Shown: piece by piece, positions 6,650-13,835 of the stretch
Layout of the letters: each line of letters starts with the position of its first letter
How positions within the stretch are numbered: position 1 is the stretch's first letter
Origin: Clostridia bacterium
Lineage (GTDB): Bacteria > Bacillota > Clostridia > Oscillospirales > CAG-272
DNA: 21,185 nt
Assembly (NCBI GenBank): GCA_900753285.1
Contig: CAADYN010000055.1
Location: 1-21,185, forward strand
Reading direction: 5' to 3'
Program-made: the position numbers and the translations under genes
Notes under the pieces: model-generated
Database searches by the model: none
What the model was told of the DNA's origin: nothing
The model's input: the letters and a program-made list of their open reading frames with translations, nothing else

Positions 6650-8416
6650 CTACAGCACAAACCCGCGCGACGCGATTTTTTCGTTGATATTCACTTTTTC
6701 GCCCTCTCCGCTTGTGAGAAGTCTCGTCAGAGCGTTCATCAAAGCTGCAACCGGGTCAATGCGCTGCGTGTCGTCCTTGTTACGCTTCGATATCTTGATG
6801 TCTCCGTTCGAGTTTCTGACTTCCTCCGCGTTCGAGAGACACCACTCAAACAGCGGAGAGTATTCCGCAACGATTCGCCCCGATAAAACCATCTCGCGGA
6901 AGGTCTTTGTCGCACCGTTCAGCATGGCGCAGGTTTGAGGAATCTCGACTATGTGCTCCTCCTTACCGTAGTGTTCGCGCATTCTTATCGCCATGTCGCT
7001 TGCGTTGTGCCCGTCGTAGTCTATCTCAAGCGACGGATTTTTTTCTTCGCGAGTGTATATGTAGTCCTCGACATATCGGTTGTCCATAACATCCCCCGGC
7101 GTAAGAGTGACATATCCCGCCTCAGCCCAAGCCAGATAGGGAACACGGTCGCTTTTCTCGTGGGCACCTGCCTTGTTTTGAGCTATAAAACCGTGGACAG
7201 ATACCGCAATTCGTCCGTCCGGCAGATAAGCGCAGAAGCCCACTCCGGTAAGGTCGCGCGTCTCTCCGAGGTCAAATCCGTAGTATCCCTCCCGACTGCC
7301 GACAAGCCTCTCAAACTCTTCCGAGGATACTTCAAGCTCACGAAACCTCTCCATGCATCCCGTGAAATACTTGTTAGCGGAGTCCGGCTGCCACTTGTCC
7401 ATGCGCTTTATAAGCCACTCGCGTATCTTTCCGTAGTCGTTCATCGCGTATGCGTCGTCATGCTCTGATTTTACCGCCTCGTATAGCCGCCGTCCGTATT
7501 CGGAGTTCCCGCGAAAGAAAGCGTTAGCCTTCTGCCATACCCTCTCGTCATGCACATCGTCCCCGTCGTCAATCTCGCGTATCATGATAAATACGTCGTC
7601 CTGTTTTGCACCGCCTTCGAGCACCCTCTTGTACTGGAGAACGTCGCGGTAGCACGGCTTGTTTTCCGCATCCTCTCCGGCGGTGGTTATGATGAGGTCG
7701 AGCGACTGCGCTTTCTTGCCCATTCCCTTGACTGCCGCTTCGTGCAAGGTTCTTGTGGTGTGCGCGTGCCATTCTTCGCAGATAACGAGGGATGGTCTGC
7801 CGCCGTCCTTGTTATTTTTGTCCTTCGAGAAGACTACAACCTCCCCTCCGCGCGTCTTGTGCCGTATGTACGAGCGCTTTATCGAGAGAAGCTTTTTTAT
7901 AGCCGGAGAAGACGACGCCATGTCCGCCATATCGGTCCGAGCTTTGCGCCCCTGAAAACGGTCAACCGCCACAATGTCTATCTCCGGCTGCATCTCAAAA
8001 ACGGCTTTCTCAGGGTGTCCGGGAGGATATAATGCGTCGCCTACCATGCAGTACAGTCCGATTCCGGCGGCAACCGTGGTTTTTGCATGCCCTCTCGGAT
8101 TTTCGATGAAAGCCGTGCGGAAACGCCGCCTGCCGTCCTCTCGCTTCACCCAGCCGAAGATAGAGCCGTAGTCAAACATCTGCCAAGGCTCAAATTCAAT
8201 GCATTTCCCGCCCTCGTCAAGCCGCGGAATGTTGCGGAAATGCCGGAATATCCTCTCCGCCCGCGTGTAGTCGAAAACATATGGAAAATCGGGATCACTC
8301 TCGGCGCGTTCCATGTCGTCAAGATGTCTCTTGCAGGCGAGAATTTCGTATCTGCCGCACCTCTCCCCGTAATCCGTGAAACAGACGTTGTGCGCATAAC
8401 GCGTTACCTCATCCAT
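6650..8416 (-). CDS. terL: Terminase large subunit
   Basis: A 588-residue DNA packaging motor. The start ATG (8416) overlaps the small subunit's end in TATGGATGA; earlier in-frame starts lie inside that gene. ATPase domain: adenine-binding EPWQ near residue 76, Walker A ENPRGHAKTT at about 105-114, Walker B VICEE at 211-215, and a coupling motif region with IITTAGED near 242-249. Nuclease domain: YYGFDLGETRDL (Asp 382), the acidic LEIDYDGHN segment, and the C-terminal QRIDPVAALMNA with the third metal-binding aspartate. This is the Terminase_1 type used by HK97-like phages. Translated together with the small subunit and read from the promoter at about 10.25 kb. Confidence 0.95.
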   Translation of the reverse strand: MDEVTRYAHNVCFTDYGERCGRYEILACKRHLDDMERAESDPDFPYVFDYTRAERIFRHFRNIPRLDEGGKCIEFEPWQMFDYGSIFGWVKREDGRRRFRTAFIENPRGHAKTTVAAGIGLYCMVGDALYPPGHPEKAVFEMQPEIDIVAVDRFQGRKARTDMADMASSSPAIKKLLSIKRSYIRHKTRGGEVVVFSKDKNNKDGGRPSLVICEEWHAHTTRTLHEAAVKGMGKKAQSLDLIITTAGEDAENKPCYRDVLQYKRVLEGGAKQDDVFIMIREIDDGDDVHDERVWQKANAFFRGNSEYGRRLYEAVKSEHDDAYAMNDYGKIREWLIKRMDKWQPDSANKYFTGCMERFRELEVSSEEFERLVGSREGYYGFDLGETRDLTGVGFCAYLPDGRIAVSVHGFIAQNKAGAHEKSDRVPYLAWAEAGYVTLTPGDVMDNRYVEDYIYTREEKNPSLEIDYDGHNASDMAIRMREHYGKEEHIVEIPQTCAMLNGATKTFREMVLSGRIVAEYSPLFEWCLSNAEEVRNSNGDIKISKRNKDDTQRIDPVAALMNALTRLLTSGEGEKVNINEKIASRGFVL

Positions 8417-8861
8417 AGAGGTCGTCGGCAGGGTTTTCGTCGGCTGAGGACGGCATAGAAGCGGCAAGACGGGCACGAGACTCCGGAGTCAGACCGAGAC
8501 GTGTCGCGTATGAAAGCTGTAAACTCTCAAGCAATCGAAGCTCCTTTGAAATGTCAAGCAGCTCGGAGTTCTTCCGGTGTCCGCGCAGACAAGACGAGTA
8601 TTTCCGCCGCAAAGTAAGAATCCGCGAGGTGACGGAACAGTAGCTCCCGAGAGTTTCCGCGTCAAGATCGTCGAACAGCTTAAGCTCCGCCGCGTCGGAA
8701 ACAAGCTTCTCCCAAACCGCCGCCCCGTCCCCGTCAAGATATTCGGGCATAATAAGCCGAACATCTCTCCGGCTCATCATCCTCTCCCTCTCCCCGCGGG
8801 CTTCTTTCTCCCCGACAGTGAGGTGTCCCGTTATGTTGTCAAGCACCTTAGATTTCTGCAT
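8409..8861 (-). CDS. terS: Terminase small subunit, P27 family
   Basis: About 150 residues, recognising phage DNA ends for packaging. The chosen start (8861) has AAAGGAG just upstream, though the spacing of 3 bases is short. Other in-frame ATGs at 8948 and 8924 lack a clear ribosome site, so the true N-terminus may be longer. The body matches the P27 type: N-terminal TGHLTVGEKEARGERE, then MPEYLDGDGAAVWEKLV, LFDDLDAETLGSYC, a long helix with arginine and lysine, and LGLTPESRARLA near the end. It lies between the HNH endonuclease and the large subunit, the conserved packaging-module order. The gap of about 146 bases to the HNH gene shrinks to about 59 with the longest start. Confidence 0.85.
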   Translation of the reverse strand: MQKSKVLDNITGHLTVGEKEARGERERMMSRRDVRLIMPEYLDGDGAAVWEKLVSDAAELKLFDDLDAETLGSYCSVTSRILTLRRKYSSCLRGHRKNSELLDISKELRLLESLQLSYATRLGLTPESRARLAASMPSSADENPADDLYG

Positions 8862-9007
8862 AATCTCCTTTCCGCCCGCAAACACAGCGCAGGCATTTTT
8901 ATAGTCTTTTGTAGCCGCCGTCATTTTACCCGCGTCAAAAAAGTTCATGCCGGAATTTTTCGCACAAACGAGGGGCACGGCGGTATGAAAGCGAAAACGG
9001 CGAAACT

Positions 9008-9406
9008 TTATTCCATGGGGGGAGTGTCCGCGCGTCTCTCGGCGAGTGTTTTTCTGCTGTGGCACGAATGGCAGAGCGACTGTAGATTTGTCTCGTTGTA
9101 GAACAGCCGACGGTCTCCGCGGTGAGGTATGATGTGGTCGACGTCTGTGGCGCGTGTCGTGATTCCGTGTCGTGCGCACTCGCGGCAGTACGGCTCGAGC
9201 GTCAGCTGATATGCCCTCATGGTTTTCCATTTTGCCGTTGAATAAAGCCCGTGCCATGCCTTTGATATTCCGCGGTCGACGCCTTGTTCAGCCTTGAGCT
9301 TGCTCTGCTTCTTCGCGTGAATCGGGCAGTACGTCTCATGCGTGAGATTGTGGCACGACGGATGGCGGCAGGGTTTCAGCGGCAAGGTCTGCGATATCTT
9401 CGGCAT
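9008..9406 (-). CDS. HNH endonuclease next to terminase
   Basis: A 132-residue nuclease. It has an N-terminal zinc-binding set (CRHPSCHN, then YCPIH), a second pair in YCRECARHG, and the HNH core TDVDHIIPHRGDRRLFYNETNLQSLCHSCHSRKT with DH, N and a C-x2-C knuckle. Such HNH proteins sit beside the terminase of many cos phages and are needed for DNA end formation or packaging in HK97-like phages. The gene overlaps the end of the methyltransferase gene by 71 bases in a different frame; the overlap is real, because the zinc cysteines lie within it. AAGGAG stands 11 bases before the ATG. Confidence 0.92.
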   Translation of the reverse strand: MPKISQTLPLKPCRHPSCHNLTHETYCPIHAKKQSKLKAEQGVDRGISKAWHGLYSTAKWKTMRAYQLTLEPYCRECARHGITTRATDVDHIIPHRGDRRLFYNETNLQSLCHSCHSRKTLAERRADTPPME

Positions 9407-10202
9407 ATTTCATGAGTCTCCTTGCGTTTTCCCGTATTCTCGAAAACGTCTCCCGAGTTTCGGCTTCGGCTTTTTCAAGTCGCACCCCCGCACGGGAATA
9501 GTACGTTTCGCTTTTCTCGATTGCAATGTAGTTCCGCCCCGTCCTTATGCAAGCTTCCGCCGTAGTACCCGAGCCGGAGCAGCTGTCGAGCACAACGTCC
9601 CCGGGATCTGTGTAGGTTTTTATCAGGTACTCGCATAGCTTCAGCGGCTTCTGAGTCGGGTGCAGGCGCGTGTTTTTGCCGAATACCTCCGAGGGAAATT
9701 CGAGCGTGTTTTTCGGATATCCCGTGTATCGCTGAACGTGCTCCTTCGTGAGAGTCCGGCTTTTGTAAACGCTGTCCGCCACCGCGCGCTTCTTTCGCAC
9801 CTTCGGAATATCGAGCTTCTTCACGCCCTGCGGATTGTACTTCGGCATTTTTCTGTAGAATACGCAAATGTCCTCGACACACCTCATCGGCTGATATTTC
9901 GCGAATGTGAACCCCGTGGAATACGGCTTAATCCAGTACCAGAGATAACGGAATGCCCGCGGATTGCTCATAATCAGCTTTGCGGTGAACGGTTCGGCGG
10001 AAAATAATACAACAGCGGCGTTCGGCTTCGCAATACGGTCATACTCCCGCCAGAGCATGGAAAAATCAATAATCTCGTCCCACGCACAGTCCGTAGTCCC
10101 GTATGGTAAATCTGTGAGGATCATGTCGGCAGTGCAGTCCGGTATCCTCCGCATAACTTCAAGACAGTCCCCGAGAACATGCCGCCCAAAGCAAAAAATC
10201 AT
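9336..10202 (-). CDS. DNA methyltransferase (N4/N6 type)
   Basis: A 288-residue site-specific DNA methylase that transfers a methyl group from S-adenosylmethionine to adenine N6 or cytosine N4. Motif IV DLPYGTT at residues 31-37 is a DPPY variant, and motif I DSCSGSGTT lies at 206-214. IV before I makes it a beta-class enzyme. HPTQKP precedes motif I. The start at 10202 has the GGGGAGGGG ribosome site; a start at 10235 is possible but lacks one. No restriction enzyme gene is seen next to it, and the HNH gene that overlaps its end belongs to the packaging set. It likely protects phage DNA from host restriction or alters its regulation. The target sequence cannot be read from the protein. Confidence 0.9.
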   Translation of the reverse strand: MIFCFGRHVLGDCLEVMRRIPDCTADMILTDLPYGTTDCAWDEIIDFSMLWREYDRIAKPNAAVVLFSAEPFTAKLIMSNPRAFRYLWYWIKPYSTGFTFAKYQPMRCVEDICVFYRKMPKYNPQGVKKLDIPKVRKKRAVADSVYKSRTLTKEHVQRYTGYPKNTLEFPSEVFGKNTRLHPTQKPLKLCEYLIKTYTDPGDVVLDSCSGSGTTAEACIRTGRNYIAIEKSETYYSRAGVRLEKAEAETRETFSRIRENARRLMKYAEDIADLAAETLPPSVVPQSHA

Positions 10203-10236
10203 AAATACCCCTCCCCGAAAAAATCTTTGCAGCATA

Positions 10237-10270
10237 ATTATAGCTCTCCCGAGGCATAAACGACTGCAAA
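10237..10270 (-). promoter_or_regulatory. Probable activator-dependent late promoter for packaging genes
   Basis: Minus strand: TTTGCAGTCGT (10270-10260), 17 bases, then TATAAT (10242-10237) followed by TATGC. The box touches the stop codon of the candidate activator gene. Identical box, spacing and -10 type are found at 6614-6647. A start point near 10230 would leave a leader of about 28 bases before the methyltransferase ATG. Confidence 0.65.
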
Positions 10271-10630
10271 CTATTCGGAGCGTAAGCCGCGCAGGGAAGA
10301 GAATAGCCGCCGCGCACGTGAGAGATAGTTGTAAACCTGCCGCTCGGAAATATACCTTTCCGCCGAAAAACGAATAACCCGCCCTGTTATCTCGCGCTTG
10401 TAAAGCCCTCTCGACGGATTTCTCATGTAGACCTCACGGACTGCGGCGCAAATCAGCCCACCTTCCTCATTTTCTAGAAGCCGAAAGCACTTTTCACAGG
10501 CGGCAACATCGGCGAGCAGCGCGAAATCCCCCTCTCCCGAAATTTTCAGAGCTTCCGCTGAGGGAAAACCGAGCCGCGCCCATAAACGGAAAGATGACAC
10601 CGCATAGTCCCTCGTGATGTCTTTTTTCAT
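10271..10630 (-). CDS. Sigma-region-4-like phage regulator (candidate late gene activator)
   Basis: A 119-residue protein whose C-terminal third reads like a sigma factor region 4 helix-turn-helix: EITGRVIRFSAERYISERQVYNYLSRARR, with the recognition helix ending in basic residues. The N-terminal half carries a helical segment and a VREVYMRNP motif seen in ArpU/RinA-type phage activators. Its gene is the last of the early operon (ATGA overlap with Rep) and lies directly before the first late promoter, the position of such activators in Firmicutes phages. I infer that it binds the TTTGCAGTCGT boxes at 6637-6647 and 10260-10270. A role in replication or packaging control instead is less likely. 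Confidence 0.75.
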   Translation of the reverse strand: MKKDITRDYAVSSFRLWARLGFPSAEALKISGEGDFALLADVAACEKCFRLLENEEGGLICAAVREVYMRNPSRGLYKREITGRVIRFSAERYISERQVYNYLSRARRLFSSLRGLRSE

Positions 10631-11439
10631 TCGTTCCTCCTGTTCTGCCTGAGCCGCGCATACCTGTCACGGGAAAAATAGCGGTTTTCCGTCCTGTATA
10701 GCATGTAGCTGACAAAATATCCCCCCGCCGGAGTCTCGTTGTCCATGCTTATGTATTTCACACTTCCCGGGCAAACCGAATACCCCGCGTGGATCTGCTC
10801 AATGTACCATGAGTCGTCCGGGTGAGCCGAAATGTACCGCACATCTTTTTTGCGTACCTTCGTGTCGTTCGAGCGAATAGCCGGAGACGCAAGATTTTTC
10901 GACGCCTGCCACCTCCGATACGATAAACGGGACTTCGTTATGTACGTTGCTAACCCGATAAGCCCGCATTCGTCAAATTCGAGAGCCTTCAGCGTCGTGT
11001 GACCCATCCCCCACTTGTCGGAGAGAGTCTGCATGCTGAGCCCGCCCGAGATAATGCAGTGATGGTGAAGCCGCCCGCGAGATGATTGCTCCGTCACAAT
11101 TATGTATTTGAATTCACGAGCCCCCCTCCCCGAAATTTTCACCCAAGCCCTGACAAGACGGCGCATGTAGTTGTAAGCCGCCCTCTGAGCCGATTTTACA
11201 TCCGCAGGCATGTTCTCGTCGGAGTACGTCAGATGAACAGCCACATCGTCCGGCGTAAAATTCGCGTGAATCAGATCCGTAAGACGGTGCGCACTGTTTT
11301 CGGCGTTAAGCCTCTGCTGAATCTCGCTTGACGGACTGCACTTCGCCGCCCTCTTTCCCGCGGGAACGTGAATCGGATATAGGTTCACCCTCATGTACTC
11401 TCCGCTGTCGACAGTGCGACATCTGACATACTCTCTCAT
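10627..11439 (-). CDS. HUH-type replication initiation protein (Rep)
   Basis: A 270-residue protein with the motifs of rolling-circle replication initiators: motif I VAVHLTYSD near residues 67-73, motif II GRLHHHCIIS with the His-x-His metal site at 125-127, and a motif III tyrosine in LATYITKS (Tyr 166, lysine 169). These enzymes nick one DNA strand and stay bound through the tyrosine. Such Rep proteins are common in prophages of Clostridia. ATG at 11439 follows a GGGAGAGGG ribosome site; the downstream gene overlaps by ATGA. The 140 bases before it hold a small hairpin that may relate to its target. A rolling-circle stage in phage replication is inference. Confidence 0.82.
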   Translation of the reverse strand: MREYVRCRTVDSGEYMRVNLYPIHVPAGKRAAKCSPSSEIQQRLNAENSAHRLTDLIHANFTPDDVAVHLTYSDENMPADVKSAQRAAYNYMRRLVRAWVKISGRGAREFKYIIVTEQSSRGRLHHHCIISGGLSMQTLSDKWGMGHTTLKALEFDECGLIGLATYITKSRLSYRRWQASKNLASPAIRSNDTKVRKKDVRYISAHPDDSWYIEQIHAGYSVCPGSVKYISMDNETPAGGYFVSYMLYRTENRYFSRDRYARLRQNRRNE

Positions 11440-11511
11440 AGTACCCTCTCCCGAAAAATGTTTTTTTGAGATAAAAATGGCGGATAACTTAATACACCAT
11501 ACAAGCCCGAA

Positions 11512-11530
11512 ATCGGGAGTTTCACCCGAT
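11512..11530. repeat. Small inverted repeat upstream of rep (possible nick-site hairpin)
   Basis: ATCGGG at 11512-11517 pairs with CCCGAT at 11525-11530, leaving a 7-base loop. It lies in the 141-base gap between the zinc-ribbon gene and rep, together with two copies of the CCCCGAAAA-type motif (11444-11459 and 11558-11572). HUH Rep proteins nick at hairpins near their own gene, so this is a candidate, not a proven origin. No other gene is seen in the gap. Confidence 0.3.
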
Positions 11531-11580
11531 CCCGTTCATGCTGTTTTAAAAAGGTATCCCCCGAAAAAAATTCTGCTACA

Positions 11581-11940
11581 TTATATCTGCTCTTTCCGCC
11601 GACTGATTGCCCGCCGCTCTACGGAAACAAGATTGATTTTCAGACTTGTCCCGTCAATAAGCCCGAGGGACGCCGACGAAATAAGCTCCGAGCATAACAT
11701 CCCGATAATCTCACGCACCGCATTAAGCTCCGCTTCGGATACCGGCTTGAGAGAAGGATATTTTTTGCCGCATTCCTCCCCCAGACAGTTTTCCGCGGCA
11801 GATAAGAGCTTGTCATACCTCAGCTTTAAATCCCGCCGCCTCTCAGCCTCCGCACAGGTGCAAACGTCCTCCGCCTCTTCTCCCTCTCCTGCCATAACAA
11901 TGTTCCCGCAATACGGGCATTCCTTTGCTTCAAGTTCCAT
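11581..11940 (-). CDS. Small zinc-ribbon protein of unknown function
   Basis: A 119-residue acidic protein. The N-terminus has CPYCGN followed by VCTCAEAERRR, three to four cysteines fit for one zinc ion. A central helix holds further cysteines (NCLGEECGKKYP), and the C-terminus is basic (SVERRAISRRKEQ). The ATG at 11940 is preceded by CGGGAGGGGTATAT, the G-rich ribosome site shared by several early genes. It lies between the Phg_2220_C replication protein and Rep, so a role near replication or early takeover is possible. I do not recognise the family. Confidence 0.7.
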   Translation of the reverse strand: MELEAKECPYCGNIVMAGEGEEAEDVCTCAEAERRRDLKLRYDKLLSAAENCLGEECGKKYPSLKPVSEAELNAVREIIGMLCSELISSASLGLIDGTSLKINLVSVERRAISRRKEQI

Positions 11941-12017
11941 ATATACCCCTCCCGAAAAAATTCATATAATTATCAACATCCTGTGGAAAACAACTTTGAA
12001 AACCTCAATATGTAGTG

Positions 12018-12536
12018 CTATATGCCGTAAGCCCTCGCAAGAGCAGCCTCGTAAAATCCGTCCACATCAAAACTGCTTTCGGAGGATTCACCGCACCCCA
12101 TCCGAGCCTGATTCAGATACCCCTCGAACTTGCTTCCGAATAAAGTCTCCGGACGAATGTAGCCGCGCATTTTTGAGCTTGTCCCCCAGTCGGAAATTTT
12201 GAATCGAATCACCGTGAAAAAGTCCTCCCGATTAAAGCCCTCCGAAAACCTCGCGGAAATAAACTGCCGCGTCTTCCGTGAACTTGAACGGTAATTCACC
12301 CCCGCCTCCGAATTCAGAAAATCAATAATAGCGTCGTAGTCCTCTTCCGTCGGCTTTTTTGAGCTTATCCCGTTCGCACCGTCAACAATAGCTTCAAGCG
12401 CGAGATACCTCTCCATGCTGCCTTCCGCCCCGAGCGCATACTTTATAATGTGGTCGTAAGCGAGAATCCTCTCGTCAGCCGGAAGAACGCATATCTCGAC
12501 AGCAAGCTCCTCCGGAAATATAAACGACTTTTTCAT
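12018..12536 (-). CDS. Replication protein with Phg_2220_C domain
   Basis: A 172-residue protein whose residues from about 65 to 142 match the conserved phage C-terminal domain: AIIDFLNSEAGVNYR, then SSRKTRQFISARFSEGF, then SKMRGYIRPETLFGSKFEGYLNQ, the family hallmark. In Lactococcus and Staphylococcus phages this domain ends DnaD-like replisome organisers that bind the phage origin and recruit the helicase. The N-terminal part (IFPEELAVEICVLPADERILAYDHIIKY) is short and helical and may be a reduced DNA- or partner-binding region. ATGA overlap with the upstream gene. The pairing of this protein with a HUH Rep in one early operon is notable. Confidence 0.82.
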   Translation of the reverse strand: MKKSFIFPEELAVEICVLPADERILAYDHIIKYALGAEGSMERYLALEAIVDGANGISSKKPTEEDYDAIIDFLNSEAGVNYRSSSRKTRQFISARFSEGFNREDFFTVIRFKISDWGTSSKMRGYIRPETLFGSKFEGYLNQARMGCGESSESSFDVDGFYEAALARAYGI

Positions 12537-12922
12537 AACCTGCCCCCCTCTAAAAATTCAATCTCATTCGGCGCACAGTTCAGCATTGACCTCCCCGCCG
12601 CGTCAAGTAATTCCACCCTCATGTGTCCGGGAACACGCGAGAGCATAGGACCCATCACAGTGTAGTTGTATGAAACAATAGTGTATCTCCGCCCCTCCAC
12701 CGAAACAGGAAGCGAACAGTCCATGTACCTCCTGATTTTCGCCGAAACGGAAATTTCACCGGATTTTCCACTGCCGCACGTCTCGCAGAATAACCGAAGC
12801 AACGTCGGGCAGACCTTGCATACCCCCTCCCCCGAATTTCGGCAGGACGAAACCTGAAGACTCAGCTTCGCGAGTGACGCCGACATCTCGGATAACGATA
12901 CTTCGGATAACGATTCAGCCAT
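12533..12922 (-). CDS. Early phage protein with cysteine-rich segment, unknown function
   Basis: About 129 residues. The ATG at 12922 overlaps the upstream stop by 8 bases and follows GAGGGGG; an ATG at 12946 lies deeper in the upstream gene. The N-terminus contains a short repeat (SLSEVSLSEM, from a tandem 15-bp DNA repeat at about 12892-12918), then a segment with CxxC-type pairs (VCKVCPTLLRLFCETCG) that could bind zinc. The C-terminal half is beta-rich and includes the tract GRRYTIVSYNYTVMG. It is in the middle of the early operon before the Phg_2220_C protein. No function can be given. Confidence 0.65.
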   Translation of the reverse strand: MAESLSEVSLSEMSASLAKLSLQVSSCRNSGEGVCKVCPTLLRLFCETCGSGKSGEISVSAKIRRYMDCSLPVSVEGRRYTIVSYNYTVMGPMLSRVPGHMRVELLDAAGRSMLNCAPNEIEFLEGGRL

Positions 12923-13064
12923 TCCAAATACCCCCTCTCTTCGCAAAATAAGCAGTAACTCCGCCGAGCATGAGAAATATAAAGGATAAGGCGGCGCATT
13001 CCTCGCAGAGAGCTATTACCATGAAAACGCAGAACAGTAAAATCAAAGCAATCAAGTTCTTCAA
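12915..13064 (-). CDS. Small two-segment membrane protein (49 residues)
   Basis: Begins at TTG (13064-13062), which overlaps the upstream stop (TTTGA) and has GAGGGGG eight bases before it; the longer open frame to 13121 lies inside the upstream gene. The product, MKNLIALILLFCVFMVIAL at its start, has two membrane segments (about residues 3-19 and 25-40), a short CEEC turn between them and a basic end AKRGG. The positive-inside pattern puts both ends in the cytoplasm. It is in the early operon, so roles such as superinfection or membrane-linked replication can be imagined but not supported. Confidence 0.65.
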   Translation of the reverse strand: MKNLIALILLFCVFMVIALCEECAALSFIFLMLGGVTAYFAKRGGIWNG

Positions 13065-13330
13065 AGTAAAATCCCCCTCTCCTCGCAAAGCCTGCGGAAA
13101 ACCTCTTTCATAATCATGCATTCGTGACAGTATGAGTCGCCGCCGTTATAGTAATACCTCCCGGAGCTTTCGAGCCGCCGTACATAGTTGTGATACCTCG
13201 AGCACAGAGCGGAATCCGAATACCCCGCCCCCCTGAAAAATTTCAGCCTCTCGCGGATCTTGTCCTCGTTCTTTGAATTGTAAAGAGTGAAAACCTCGCT
13301 TTTGTCCGACGTAATGACAATGCCTTTCAT
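13061..13330 (-). CDS. Early phage protein, unknown function
   Basis: An 89-residue basic protein with ATGA overlap to the upstream gene. It starts MKGIVITSDKSEVFTLYN, a beta strand pattern, then a charged helix (EDKIRERLKFFRGAGYSD) and a tyrosine-rich region ending with CHECMIMKEVFRRLCEERG. The two cysteines and a histidine around residue 68 could bind metal, but no full motif is present. I do not recognise the family. Its place between a helix-turn-helix protein and a membrane protein in the early operon gives no clear hint of role. Confidence 0.65.
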   Translation of the reverse strand: MKGIVITSDKSEVFTLYNSKNEDKIRERLKFFRGAGYSDSALCSRYHNYVRRLESSGRYYYNGGDSYCHECMIMKEVFRRLCEERGILL

Positions 13331-13629
13331 TCCCCCTCACCCTCCTCGTCAAGCGCGAACGGTTCCACAAGCCCCGCCGTCAAGGGAATGAGAAGCCGCG
13401 CCGCAGGTTCGATTCCGAAGTATAAAGCCGCATTGTATACATCCCGTAAATCCGTGGTCTCCGGCTCGCTCTTTCGGTTGTATATCGTAGATATGCTCCG
13501 CTTCAGCGCACAGGCTACATCGTGGTCGGTCAGACCGTTGATAGCCTTGAGATAATCTACATTCTTCCAGAAGATCTTCGCTTCCGCTATGTGCGTCTTT
13601 CTCGCGTTGCTGATTTTCGGCTTGTTCAT
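13327..13629 (-). CDS. Helix-turn-helix DNA-binding protein, phage early regulator
   Basis: A 100-residue protein. Residues about 25-58 read as a helix-turn-helix of the XRE/Cro kind: YLKAINGLTDHDVACALKRSISTIYNRK, with the second helix ending SISTIYNRK as the likely recognition helix. The C-terminal part (VYNAALYFGIEPAARLLIPL) is the usual packing helix, followed by an acidic tail. It starts with an ATGA overlap to the upstream gene and ends with one to the next. It may be a second early repressor or an excision/antirepressor regulator. The fold call is fair; the role is not known. Confidence 0.7.
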   Translation of the reverse strand: MNKPKISNARKTHIAEAKIFWKNVDYLKAINGLTDHDVACALKRSISTIYNRKSEPETTDLRDVYNAALYFGIEPAARLLIPLTAGLVEPFALDEEGEGE

Positions 13630-13835
13630 TTTGTTTCCACTCCTTTATGTAAAATATTCCCCCCGAGGATTTCGAGAAGCTCCTCCCCGATTTCCCCGTC
13701 GTAAATCATCACTTCGTAGTTCTCGCTTAAAATCCTGCCGAGATATTTCTCCGCCTTCACTTCCGCCGAGGTGAGAGAACCCCTGCCCCCTGAAATATCT
13801 GATGCCGCCGATGAAAAACGCCCGGGAATACTCAT
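13626..13835 (-). CDS. C-terminal half of a possibly frame-split early gene
   Basis: A frame of 69 residues from the ATG at 13835 to a stop that overlaps the next gene in ATGA. The segment SAEVKAEKYLGRILSENYE and the following acidic helix have normal codon use and look like real protein, and the ATGA coupling supports its end. It overlaps the frame 13645-13977 over 190 bases. No good ribosome site precedes the ATG. The simplest reading is that the N-terminal half comes from the other frame and that a +1 shift (or a one-base change in the genome) near the G-run at about 13770-13790 separates them. Confidence 0.5.
   Translation of the reverse strand: MSIPGRFSSAASDISGGRGSLTSAEVKAEKYLGRILSENYEVMIYDGEIGEELLEILGGNILHKGVETK

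Noticed and set aside
7550..8032. Long open frames on the plus strand opposite terminase, portal, capsid and tail genes
   Set aside because: They are mirror frames of strong minus-strand genes, lack ribosome sites, and their translations are rich in R, S, C and P without recognisable domains.
8890..8905. TATAAAAATGC on the minus strand before the small terminase, similar to the -10 of the late promoters
   Set aside because: The TTTGCAGTCGT box is not present 17 bases upstream; only the A/T-rich -10-like part matches.
9008..10202. Methyltransferase plus HNH as a restriction-modification system
   Set aside because: The HNH protein belongs to the conserved terminase-linked packaging type, and no specificity or classical restriction enzyme gene is present.
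11982..11990. TGTGGAAAA as a DnaA box
   Set aside because: One mismatch to the consensus and a single copy; not enough for a feature, kept only as a hint in the replication finding.
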